Source: Hyphomonas polymorpha PS728 (GTDB taxonomy: Bacteria > Pseudomonadota > Alphaproteobacteria > Caulobacterales > Hyphomonadaceae). Taken from it: a stretch of 64,000 bases of DNA. Each line of letters begins with the position of its first letter. The first letter of the stretch is position 1. The stretch lies in assembly GCF_000685315.1 (NCBI RefSeq), contig NZ_ARYM01000001.1, forward strand, positions 124,001 through 188,000, in the 5' to 3' direction. Below the pieces are notes generated by a model. That model did not search any database. It was not told where the DNA came from and saw nothing but the letters and a program-made list of their open reading frames with translations. Positions 9,216 to 17,095 of this stretch are shown here, piece after piece. Both the position numbers and the translations under genes were made by a program.

Positions 9216-10238
9216 TCAGTAAGCCCGGCTCACGCAGAAATCAGCGAGGTCTTCCAGCGCGTCACGATAGGCCGATGTCGGCAGCGTGCGCAGCGCGCCC
9301 TTGGCAAGCGCTGCATAGGCCTCAGCCTCCTGCACGGTGGCCTCGGCCGCGCCAGTGGCGCGGATCAGGTGAACGGCGTGGGCGAGGTCGGAATCTTCCT
9401 GCGTTTCCGGGTTCAGCGCCCGGTCCCAGAAAGCCCGGTCTTCATCTGATCCCCGGCGGCGCGCAATGATCACCGGCAGGGTGATTTTGCCTTCGCGGAA
9501 ATCATCGCCGACCGACTTGCCGATCACCGAAGTGGTCCCGCCATAGTCGAGGGCGTCATCAATGATCTGGAAGGCGAGGCCCAGATTCTTCCCATAGGTC
9601 GCCAGCGCGTCGGCGTGTTCTTCGCCCCCGCCAGACATTGCACCCGTCTCGGCGGCGGCTTCAAACAGGGCGCCGGTCTTGGCCTCAACGATGGCGAGGT
9701 ATTCCTCGGTCGGCAGGTCGCGCGCGGCCATCGCGGCCAGCTGGCGCACTTCACCTTCGGCAATCACGGTTGAGGCCGTGGCCAGCCGGTTCAGGATCTC
9801 CAGGCTGTTGGCTTCGACCAGGAGATTAAACGCCCGCGCAAACAGGAAGTCCCCCACCAGGATCGAGGCCTTGTTGCCCCAGATCGCCTTGGCGGCGGGT
9901 TTGCCCCGGCGCAGGTCGCTCTCGTCCACCACATCATCATGCAGCAGGGTGGCGGTGTGAATGAACTCCACAGCGGCTGCCAGCGCATGGGTCGCATGGG
10001 TCGCCTTGCCCACAGCATGGGCGGCGATCAGGGTGATCATCGGGCGCAGGCGCTTGCCACCAGCCGAGACGATATAGCCCGAAAGGTCTGGAATGACGGC
10101 CACCGGGCTTGCCGCCCGCTCTGCCAGCAGGCGTTCCACGGCGATCAGGTCGTCTGCAACAAGTGCCTGCATACGCTCCGTGATCGAGGAGAGCTGGGCC
10201 TTGCTCTTCGGTTTTGGCGCGAGGGTCAAACGGGGCAC
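9216..10238 (-). CDS. ispB: Polyprenyl diphosphate synthase (octaprenyl/decaprenyl type)
   Basis: Trans-prenyltransferase that makes the ubiquinone side chain. First Asp-rich motif LLHDDVVDESD, second IIDDALDY; GGKRLRPMITL and KTGALFEAAAETGA are also typical. Chain length cannot be read reliably. The start is uncertain. A GTG at 10236-10238 gives 340 residues and keeps the N-terminal helix expected from relatives; an ATG at 10170-10172 gives 318 residues and has a close GGAG. The frame stays open to 10358, but that extra stretch does not look like protein of this family. One base separates its stop from that of the convergent transferase gene. Confidence 0.9.
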   Translation of the reverse strand: MPRLTLAPKPKSKAQLSSITERMQALVADDLIAVERLLAERAASPVAVIPDLSGYIVSAGGKRLRPMITLIAAHAVGKATHATHALAAAVEFIHTATLLHDDVVDESDLRRGKPAAKAIWGNKASILVGDFLFARAFNLLVEANSLEILNRLATASTVIAEGEVRQLAAMAARDLPTEEYLAIVEAKTGALFEAAAETGAMSGGGEEHADALATYGKNLGLAFQIIDDALDYGGTTSVIGKSVGDDFREGKITLPVIIARRRGSDEDRAFWDRALNPETQEDSDLAHAVHLIRATGAAEATVQEAEAYAALAKGALRTLPTSAYRDALEDLADFCVSRAY

Positions 10239-10389
10239 TCCGGCAGCGGGGGTCTTAACATAGGTAAATCTACGCAAATACCCGGGCAACTCGACGTGGC
10301 ACCGGGCCGCATGCCTTTGAGCGCATTGGCGCGGGCGCGGCAATAGGATAGCGTGCAACCACCTGACAGGTCGGTGCGTTTAGTTCGGT

Positions 10390-10887
10390 ATGACCCCCAT
10401 GAAACCTCTGCTCATTGCCCTCGGGGCGCTTTCGCTGGCCGCCTGCGCCACAACCCCGGTTTACGGCCCGGCCGCCAGGGAAGGCGCCATGGGCTACACC
10501 TCCCAGCAGATCGAGGCGGGCCGGCACAGGATTGCCTACACTGACCAGGACCCCGGCAAGGCGCGCAATCTGGCGCTGCTGCGAGCGTCCGAGATCACGC
10601 TCATGGAGGGCAGGGACTGGTTTGAGGTCACCTCCGAATATCTGGACGCCGAGGCAAACCGCAGCGGCGGCTCCTCCATCAGCATCGGCGGCGGCACTGG
10701 TTCTTACGGGCGCTCGTCCAGCGTTGGCGTCGGGGTGGGTTTCGGCATCCCGCTGGGCGGGGGAAGCTCGAGCGGAAAAGCTACGGCGGTTCTGGAGATC
10801 GTCACCGGCGCCAATCCCAAGCCCGACAAGGCCACCGTTTATGATGCCCGCTCGGTCGATATGAACCTGCGCGGCCAGATCCAGTAA
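10390..10887 (+). CDS. Small lipoprotein (CC0125/CC1285-like)
   Basis: 165 residues with a lipoprotein signal (LLIALGALSLAAC, lipobox LAAC). A charged region follows (QQIEAGRHRIAYTDQDPGKA, then ARNLALLRASEITL), then a Gly/Ser-rich segment (SISIGGGTGSYGRSSSVGVG), and a C-terminal part ending near KATVYDARSVDMNL. I recognise the pattern of a Caulobacterales lipoprotein family of unknown function; the assignment is from memory of the pattern. Two in-frame ATGs (10390, 10399) are possible. The stop overlaps the next start (TAATG). Confidence 0.78.
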   Translation: MTPMKPLLIALGALSLAACATTPVYGPAAREGAMGYTSQQIEAGRHRIAYTDQDPGKARNLALLRASEITLMEGRDWFEVTSEYLDAEANRSGGSSISIGGGTGSYGRSSSVGVGVGFGIPLGGGSSSGKATAVLEIVTGANPKPDKATVYDARSVDMNLRGQIQ

Positions 10888-11093
10888 TGGAAGAAGTACT
10901 CCGCACCAACGACCCGGTTAAGCTGTCCTATGCCCAGCATCTGCTGGCAGAGGCGGGCATAGAGGGCTTTGTTGCCGATCAGCATATCTCGGCGGTCGAG
11001 GGCAATATCGGCGCATTTCCGCGCAGGCTGATGGTTAAGAGCGACGACAAGCTGCGCGCCGATGCCCTGCTTGCCGAATTGCGCCGGGAGTAG
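10887..11093 (+). CDS. DUF2007-type small protein
   Basis: 68 residues. The pattern EEVLRTNDPVKLSYAQHLL, followed by an 'Ala-Gly-Ile-Glu' turn, FVADQHISAVEG and RRLMV, matches the DUF2007 fold (a PII-like small domain often labelled a putative signal-transducing protein). Its ligand is unknown. It starts inside the stop of the preceding lipoprotein gene (TAATG), so translation is probably coupled. In alphaproteobacteria such a gene often precedes a TrmN6-like methyltransferase; here coaA lies between them. Confidence 0.78.
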   Translation: MEEVLRTNDPVKLSYAQHLLAEAGIEGFVADQHISAVEGNIGAFPRRLMVKSDDKLRADALLAELRRE

Positions 11094-11183
11094 AGGCCCG
11101 TTTTCCTTCCCTTGCGTCGGACTTGAACCGCGGGCCAAAGTCCTCAAGAGAAAATCCCGAATTTAACTAGGGGTGTAGCGCGT

Positions 11184-12218
11184 ATGGCCGATCCTCTTAT
11201 ATCTTCGGCAGGCGTCCGGGCCTTGCCGGGACATTTCGGAGCCGACGGGATCGCGCCTATGCACCAGCTTGAACCGGCGGGCAGGTATTCGCCCTATCAT
11301 GTCTTCACAGCCGCCGAATGGGCGCAGTTCCGGGCCGATACACCGCTGACGCTTACCGAGGATGAAGTCCGCCGCCTCTCCTCCCTTTATGATCCGGTTG
11401 ATCTGGACGAGGTGCGCCGCATCTATCTGGCACTATCCCGGCTGCTCTCGGCGCATGTCGAGACGGTCCAGCGCCTTTTCCATCAGCGCCGCGCCTTCTT
11501 CAGCACGCCCGATGCTGCACCCTCGCCCTTCATCATCGGCATGGCCGGCTCGGTTTCGGCCGGCAAATCGACCACCGCCCGTATCCTCAAGGAGTTGCTC
11601 GGCCGCTGGCCTGCCAGCCCGAAGGTCGATCTCGTCACCACAGACGGCTTCCTCTATCCCAACGCTGTGCTGCAGGCGCAGGGGCTGATGCAGCGCAAGG
11701 GCTTTCCGGAAAGCTATGATGTCGGCGCGCTCCTGCGCTTCCTCTCCACCATCAAGTCGGGCGAGCGCAATGTCCGCGCGCCGGTCTATTCCCACATGAC
11801 CTATGACGTGATCCCCGGCGAATACGTGACGGTCGACCGGCCGGACATCCTGATCTTCGAGGGGCTGAACGTGCTGCAGACGCGGGACCTGCCCCGCGAT
11901 GGCAAGATCGTGCCCTTCCTGTCGGATTTCTTCGACTTCTCGATCTATATCGATGCCGATGAGGAATTGCTGCGGGAATGGTATATCGCCCGCTTCATGC
12001 GCCTGCGGGAAACCGCCTTCCGCAGCCCGGAGTCCTACTTCCACCGGTATTCCACCTTCTCTGAAGCCGAAGCCCTGCAAACCGCCATCGGCCTCTGGGA
12101 GAACATCAACCTGAAAAACCTGCACGAGAATATCCTGCCCACCCGCCCGCGCGCCGATCTCATTCTGCGCAAGGGGGCAGACCATCTCGTCAGCGAAGTC
12201 GCCCTGAGGCGGCTATGA
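11184..12218 (+). CDS. coaA: Type I pantothenate kinase
   Basis: Phosphorylates pantothenate with ATP, the first committed step of coenzyme A synthesis; 344 residues. P-loop [12 protein letters not shown] at 119-130. Further family signatures are [35 protein letters not shown] and [12 protein letters not shown]. The N-terminus is some 25 residues longer than in E. coli. An ATG at 11259 is a possible alternative start; I keep 11184 because an AGGGG site lies upstream. The last 4 bp overlap the next gene (ATGA). Confidence 0.95.
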   Translation: MADPLISSAGVRALPGHFGADGIAPMHQLEPAGRYSPYHVFTAAEWAQFRADTPLTLTEDEVRRLSSLYDPVDLDEVRRIYLALSRLLSAHVETVQRLFHQRRAFFSTPDAAPSPFIIGMAGSVSAGKSTTARILKELLGRWPASPKVDLVTTDGFLYPNAVLQAQGLMQRKGFPESYDVGALLRFLSTIKSGERNVRAPVYSHMTYDVIPGEYVTVDRPDILIFEGLNVLQTRDLPRDGKIVPFLSDFFDFSIYIDADEELLREWYIARFMRLRETAFRSPESYFHRYSTFSEAEALQTAIGLWENINLKNLHENILPTRPRADLILRKGADHLVSEVALRRL

Positions 12219-12958
12219 CCGCGCCCGAAGACGAGACCACGGAAGACACTGTCTATCAGGGCCGGGTCCGCCTCGTTCAGCCGGTGAAGGGCTTTCGCAC
12301 AGGCTTTGATTCCCTCCTTCTCGCCGCCGCGCTGCCGGTGTTGGACAAGGGCGAGGCGCTGGAGCTTGGCTGCGGATGTGGCGGCGCGTTGCTGCCGGCG
12401 GCCTGGAGGATGCCGGGCGTGGCGTTCACCGGTCTCGAATTGTCCGAAAATGTCACGAGAATGGCCCGAGAGGGCGCCCGCCTGAACGGGTTTTCCCCCC
12501 GCGTCACTATCGAAAATACCGAAGCGTCAGAATGGGTTAAGCCCCACGAAAACCGCTTTGACCTTGTGTTTGCCAACCCGCCTTATTTTGAACCCGGAAA
12601 AATTTCGCAGCCGGGGGAAGGGAAGGCGGCGGCCTATATCGAGACCCTCCCGCTGGAAGGGTGGATCAAGGCGATGATTCATGCCGCAAAGCCCCGCGCC
12701 CCGGTGATCCTTGTCCACCGCGCGGCCGAGCTTGCCCGCATCCTGGCCCAGCTGGACCGTCAGGCGGGCGAGATTACCGTACTACCGGTTGCCTCCAAGA
12801 CAGGCGAGCCAGCCCGGCGCGTACTGGTGCGCGGCCGCAAGGGGCTGAAGCGCGGCCCGCTCACCCTTCTGCCGCCCCTGATCACGCATACGGACGACGG
12901 CAGCGCGCGAACACCGGCAGCCCAGGCTATCATCGAAGGCCATCCCGTAGCATGGTAG
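12215..12958 (+). CDS. tRNA1(Val) (adenine(37)-N6)-methyltransferase-like protein
   Basis: SAM-dependent methyltransferase, 247 residues. SAM-binding motif I is [14 protein letters not shown], followed by a Glu at the end of beta-2 (FTGLELS) and the N6-adenine/glutamine motif NPPYF. This arrangement matches the TrmN6/YfiC group. The substrate is inferred from the family only; other NPPY enzymes methylate proteins or other RNAs. It overlaps coaA by 4 bp. Confidence 0.82.
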   Translation: MTAPEDETTEDTVYQGRVRLVQPVKGFRTGFDSLLLAAALPVLDKGEALELGCGCGGALLPAAWRMPGVAFTGLELSENVTRMAREGARLNGFSPRVTIENTEASEWVKPHENRFDLVFANPPYFEPGKISQPGEGKAAAYIETLPLEGWIKAMIHAAKPRAPVILVHRAAELARILAQLDRQAGEITVLPVASKTGEPARRVLVRGRKGLKRGPLTLLPPLITHTDDGSARTPAAQAIIEGHPVAW

Positions 12959-13036
12959 CGGCGATTTACCCTTGAACCGCGCAGAAAAGCCCTCAAACTG
13001 AACCTGACGGCAATCTGACGCCGGGGGACCGCTCCC

Positions 13037-13150
13037 ATGTTCACCTTTCTCTTCATCGCCAGCCTGGCGCTTGGCCTGTTCATCGCCATCTACGGCGCCT
13101 TCGGCACGCGTGACCATAACAGCCCGGGCAAGAAGAAAGGCTGGTGGTAG
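13037..13150 (+). CDS. 37-residue single-span membrane peptide with C-terminal GWW
   Basis: A small open frame preceded by GGGGGACC at 13023-13030. It encodes [20 protein letters not shown], one hydrophobic helix, followed by a soluble tail [17 protein letters not shown]. Charge distribution (hydrophobic N-terminus, Lys-rich C-terminus) suggests a C-in membrane anchor. I do not recognise the family. The final GWW echoes the GWWNRGKK end of RNase E in this window. It lies between the methyltransferase gene and glyQ on the same strand. Existence as a gene rests on the ribosome site and a well-formed membrane helix. Confidence 0.5.
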   Translation: MFTFLFIASLALGLFIAIYGAFGTRDHNSPGKKKGWW

Positions 13151-13221
13151 GCGGCGCCCGGTTGCGAACTTTCCCGGGCGGCGCTAGGTGCGGGAGTGTA
13201 TCAAACGCCGGAACGCCCCGC

Positions 13222-14109
13222 ATGTCTGCCCCAAAAGCCTACGCCAAGCCGAAATCCTTCCAGGACCTGATCCTGACGCTGCAGGCCTATTGGGGGGCGC
13301 AGGGCTGCGCGATCCTTCAGCCTTATGACATGGAAGTCGGTGCCGGCACGCTGCATCCGGCCACCGTGCTGCGCGCGCTGGGCCCCAAGAACTGGCGCGC
13401 CGCCTATGTGCAGCCCAGCCGCCGCCCCAAGGATGGCCGCTATGGCGAAAACCCCAACCGGCTCGGCCATTATTACCAGTATCAGGTCATCCTGAAGCCG
13501 AACCCGCCAAACCTTCAGGATCTCTATCTCGAAAGCCTCTACCGCATCGGCATCGACCCGGCGGTGCATGATATCCGTTTCGTCGAAGACGACTGGGAAA
13601 ACCCCACCGTCGGCGCCTGGGGCCTTGGCTGGGAAGTGTGGTGCGATGGGATGGAAGTCAGCCAGTACACCTATTTCCAGCAGGTTGGCGGGCTCGACGT
13701 GTTCCCGGTTTCCGGTGAGCTGACCTATGGCCTGGAACGCCTCGCCATGTATGTTTTCGGCGTCGATAATGTCTACGATCTGCCTTTCAACGATCCGGAC
13801 TCGGCCGTTCCGCTGACCTATGGCGACGTGTTCCTGGAAAACGAGCGCCAGCAGAGCGCCTTCAACTTCGAGCATTCCGATGTGGAGATGCTGAAGCGCT
13901 GGTTTGCCGATTGTGAAAGCCAGTCGGTCGCCCTGCGCGAGGCCGGCAAACCGCTGCCCGCCTATGACTATGCCCTGAAAGCCTCGCACACCTTCAACCT
14001 GATCGACGCCCGCGGCGCCATCAGCCCGACCGAGCGGCAAGCCTATATCGCCCGGGTGCGAGACCTTGCGCGCGGCGCCGCTGCCCAGTGGGCCGAGCAG
14101 CAGGCCTGA
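13222..14109 (+). CDS. glyQ: Glycyl-tRNA synthetase alpha subunit
   Basis: Catalytic subunit of the alpha2beta2 bacterial glycyl-tRNA synthetase, 295 residues. Family signatures [31 protein letters not shown] and [17 protein letters not shown] are unmistakable. The start at 13222 (MSAPKAY) gives normal length; the frame upstream to 13144 is non-homologous. The beta subunit glyS follows at 14800, separated by a lipoprotein gene instead of the direct junction usual in bacteria. Confidence 0.97.
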   Translation: MSAPKAYAKPKSFQDLILTLQAYWGAQGCAILQPYDMEVGAGTLHPATVLRALGPKNWRAAYVQPSRRPKDGRYGENPNRLGHYYQYQVILKPNPPNLQDLYLESLYRIGIDPAVHDIRFVEDDWENPTVGAWGLGWEVWCDGMEVSQYTYFQQVGGLDVFPVSGELTYGLERLAMYVFGVDNVYDLPFNDPDSAVPLTYGDVFLENERQQSAFNFEHSDVEMLKRWFADCESQSVALREAGKPLPAYDYALKASHTFNLIDARGAISPTERQAYIARVRDLARGAAAQWAEQQA

Positions 14110-14166
14110 AACTTCGGGTGAACGGATCTCGGGCTCAGGCGTTGATAGCGCCAGAGGAGATTTCCG

Positions 14167-14700
14167 ATGAAATCATTTTACGCCCTGTTTGCGCTGACGC
14201 TGGCGGCCTCCGCCGCTGCCTGCAAGCCTTCCCCCCAGGCGGAAAGCGTGAGCGCGGGGACGCCGGAGGCGGCGGCTTCCCACTCTCCGGCGGTGGGGGC
14301 AGCCGCGCAAACTCCGCCTGCGGGTGAGCCTGACACCGCAGACACTCTGGCGCTCACGCCGTTTGAGCCCACCACCGTTGAAATCTATTGCCGCTTCCAG
14401 CGTCAGGCCGAAAACGGCGAGCTCGGCGGCGCGCTGTTCATCACCGAAATCGCCGGTGTTCCGGCGCCTGCGGCCATCGGGCTGGACGGGCAGGCGGTCG
14501 GCCTGGAAGAGGTCTCCAAGACAGAACAGGAGGGCGCCGCCATCTGGACCTACCGCAATGCCGAGCGGCCGGTAGAAGTTCAGCTGACGCTGACGGAAAC
14601 GGACGAAGGCTTCGAATACCGCGCCTATGAAGGCACAATCCGGATTGTGGACCCGGTACAGGGTGAAATCATCCCCATCGAGGGCACCTGCGGGGTCTGA
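14167..14700 (+). CDS. Hypothetical lipoprotein between glyQ and glyS
   Basis: 177 residues with a strong ribosome site (GAGGAGA about 6 bp before the ATG) and a lipoprotein signal (MKSFYALFALTLAASAAAC, lipobox SAAAC). An Ala/Pro/Glu-rich linker covers residues about 25-65. A compact beta-rich domain follows, starting near TVEIYCRFQRQAENGELGG, with CRFQ and a final GTCGV as possible disulfide partners. I do not recognise the family. Confidence 0.75.
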   Translation: MKSFYALFALTLAASAAACKPSPQAESVSAGTPEAAASHSPAVGAAAQTPPAGEPDTADTLALTPFEPTTVEIYCRFQRQAENGELGGALFITEIAGVPAPAAIGLDGQAVGLEEVSKTEQEGAAIWTYRNAERPVEVQLTLTETDEGFEYRAYEGTIRIVDPVQGEIIPIEGTCGV

Positions 14701-14799
14701 GGCCGGCGGCCGCTGCGCAATCCATAGCCCCGCCCGCTTGACCCTGCCGCCCGTAGCTGTAAGCCGTGCCCACCCCTAATTCCGGCGATTGCAGGGCCC

Positions 14800-16944
14800 A
14801 TGTCCGAACTCCTGATCGAACTCTTCTCCGAAGAAATCCCCGCGCGCATGCAGGCGAAGGCGGAGGCTGACCTTCTGGCCGCCCTGACGGGCAAGCTGAA
14901 AGAGGCTGGCCTTGGCTGGAAGAATGCCTTTGCCGTTTCCGGCCCGCGTCGCCTCACGGCAGTGATCGAAGGGCTGGACGCGCGCTCTGTCGATGTGCGC
15001 GAAGAGAAGAAAGGCCCCAAGGTGGGCGCGCCGGAACAGGCCGTGGCCGGCTTCCTGCGCGGGGCAGGGCTGAAGGATATCAGCGAAGCGCAGGTCGTTT
15101 CCGATCCCAAGAAGGGCGACTTCTACGTTGCCTATTCCACCGTTCCGGGCCGGGACGCGAAGGATGTGATCGCCGAGGCTGTGCCCGCCATCATCCGCGA
15201 ATTCCATTGGCCCAAATCCATGCGCTGGGGCACCGGGGAGCTTCGCTGGGTGCGTCCGCTGCAGGGCATTGTCTGTGTGCTGGATGGCAAGATCGTTCCC
15301 CTGGAAGTGGGCGGCGTTGCCAGCGGCAACACCACCGAAGGCCACCGCGTGCATGGCCGCGGGCCCTACACGGTTACGGGGTGGGCGGATTATAAGGCTC
15401 AGCTGGAAGGGAAGGGGCATGTGATCCTCTCCCGCGAGGATCGCCGTAGGATGATCCTTGAGGGCATCGCCAGGGTCTGCGCCAGCGCGGGCCTGCAATG
15501 GATCGAAGACAAGGGCCTTCTGGAAGAAGTGACCGGGCTTGCCGAATGGCCCGTGGTCGTCCTTGGGCAGATGGATCCGGATTTCCTGGACCTGCCGCCA
15601 GAGGTCATAACCCTCTCGATGCGCACGCACCAGAAATACTTCGCGGCCAATTCGAAGAAGACCGGCAAGCTCGCGCCAAACTTCATCGTTGTCGCCAATA
15701 TCTCCGCCAGCGATGGCGGCAAGAAGATCGCTGAGGGCAATGCCCGCGTTCTCTCCGCGCGTCTCTCGGATGCCCGCTTCTTCTGGGAGAAGGACAAGGC
15801 GACGCCGCTGGAGGCGATGGGCGAAAAGCTGAAAATCATCGCCTTCAAGGAAGAACTTGGCAGCCTGGGTGACAAGGTGGAACGCGTCGCCGCGCTCGCC
15901 CGCGAACTCGCCCCGAAAGTGGGCGCAGACCCTGATCTGGCAGAACGCGCCGCGCGCCTCGCCAAGGCCGATCTCGTCTCCGAAATGGTCGGAGAGTTTC
16001 CGGAACTTCAGGGCGTGATGGGCCGCTATTACGCCCTGGCCGCCGGTGAAGACGCCCGCGTCGCCGACGCCATCCGCGACCATTACAAACCCCAAGGCCC
16101 AAGCGACTCGGTCCCTACCGATCCGGTTTCCATCGCCGTCGCCCTCGCCGACAAGCTGGACACCCTCGTCGGCTTCTGGGCGATTGATGAAAAACCCACC
16201 GGTTCGAAAGATCCGTTTGCGCTGCGCAGAGCAGCGTTGGGGGTGGTTCGGTTGGTGTTAGAAAACAAGGTTCGGTTTTCACTGCGCGAAACCTTCATCC
16301 TGCATATGGACAATACAGGTGTTGATGTATCGGCATCTGGTCCAGTCGGCTTTTCTGGCGATGTAGCAGAGGTAGGCGTGATCCAAGTTCGAAAGAACTT
16401 GTACGATTATGTAACTGCTGATCTTCCTGCCTTCTTCGCCGATCGCCTCAAGCAAGTCCTCCGCGACCAGGGCAAGCGCCACGATCTGATCGACGCCGTC
16501 TTCGCCCTCGGCGAGGATGACCTCGTCCTCATCGTCAAGCGCGTCGAGGCGCTCGCCGCCTTCCTCGCCACCGAGGATGGTGCCACGCTGCTGGCGGGCT
16601 ATCGCCGCGCGGCCAACATCCTCAAGGCCGAAGAGAAGAAGGGCGCGCTGCTGGAAGGGCTGACGGTCGATCCCGCGCTCATCGCCAAGGGCCCCGCCGA
16701 GGAGCAGGCGCTCTGGAAAGCGCTGAGCGAGGCCGAAGCCGCGCTCGAAGCGCCCCTCAAGGCGGAGGACTTTGTTGGCGCCATGAGCGTGCTCGCTGGC
16801 CTGCGCGGGCCAGTTTATGCGTATTTGGACGGCGTAATGGTCAACGATTCGGATGCCAAAGTGCGGGAAAACCGTCTCGCTCTGCTGCTGGCGGTGCGCG
16901 GCGCGCTCCACAAGGTGGCCGATTTCTCGAAAATCGAGGGCTGA
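14800..16944 (+). CDS. glyS: Glycyl-tRNA synthetase beta subunit
   Basis: tRNA-binding beta subunit, 714 residues, a normal length. Signatures are MSELLIELFSEEIPARMQ at the N-terminus, FHWPKSMRWG, LRWVRPLQGIV and DPFALRRAALGVVR. The C-terminal anticodon-binding region contains DRLKQVLRDQGKRHDLIDAV. Between about 16235 and 16425 codon use changes to AT-richer choices (TTA, GTA, CGA, TTG), unlike the rest of the gene; the reading frame is intact and the segment corresponds to a variable loop of the family. Confidence 0.96.
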   Translation: MSELLIELFSEEIPARMQAKAEADLLAALTGKLKEAGLGWKNAFAVSGPRRLTAVIEGLDARSVDVREEKKGPKVGAPEQAVAGFLRGAGLKDISEAQVVSDPKKGDFYVAYSTVPGRDAKDVIAEAVPAIIREFHWPKSMRWGTGELRWVRPLQGIVCVLDGKIVPLEVGGVASGNTTEGHRVHGRGPYTVTGWADYKAQLEGKGHVILSREDRRRMILEGIARVCASAGLQWIEDKGLLEEVTGLAEWPVVVLGQMDPDFLDLPPEVITLSMRTHQKYFAANSKKTGKLAPNFIVVANISASDGGKKIAEGNARVLSARLSDARFFWEKDKATPLEAMGEKLKIIAFKEELGSLGDKVERVAALARELAPKVGADPDLAERAARLAKADLVSEMVGEFPELQGVMGRYYALAAGEDARVADAIRDHYKPQGPSDSVPTDPVSIAVALADKLDTLVGFWAIDEKPTGSKDPFALRRAALGVVRLVLENKVRFSLRETFILHMDNTGVDVSASGPVGFSGDVAEVGVIQVRKNLYDYVTADLPAFFADRLKQVLRDQGKRHDLIDAVFALGEDDLVLIVKRVEALAAFLATEDGATLLAGYRRAANILKAEEKKGALLEGLTVDPALIAKGPAEEQALWKALSEAEAALEAPLKAEDFVGAMSVLAGLRGPVYAYLDGVMVNDSDAKVRENRLALLLAVRGALHKVADFSKIEG

Positions 16945-17095
16945 GGCGGCCCCATCCTACCGATATAGGGGCCCGATAAGAGGGCGCGGCATTTGCATGA
17001 CTGGCAATTCGCACGCGCATGCAGCATAGGACTTGCAAGCTGGCCGCCAGCCTTGGGGGCCGGAAGATCAAAGCTGAACACGGGGAACGCTTCGT

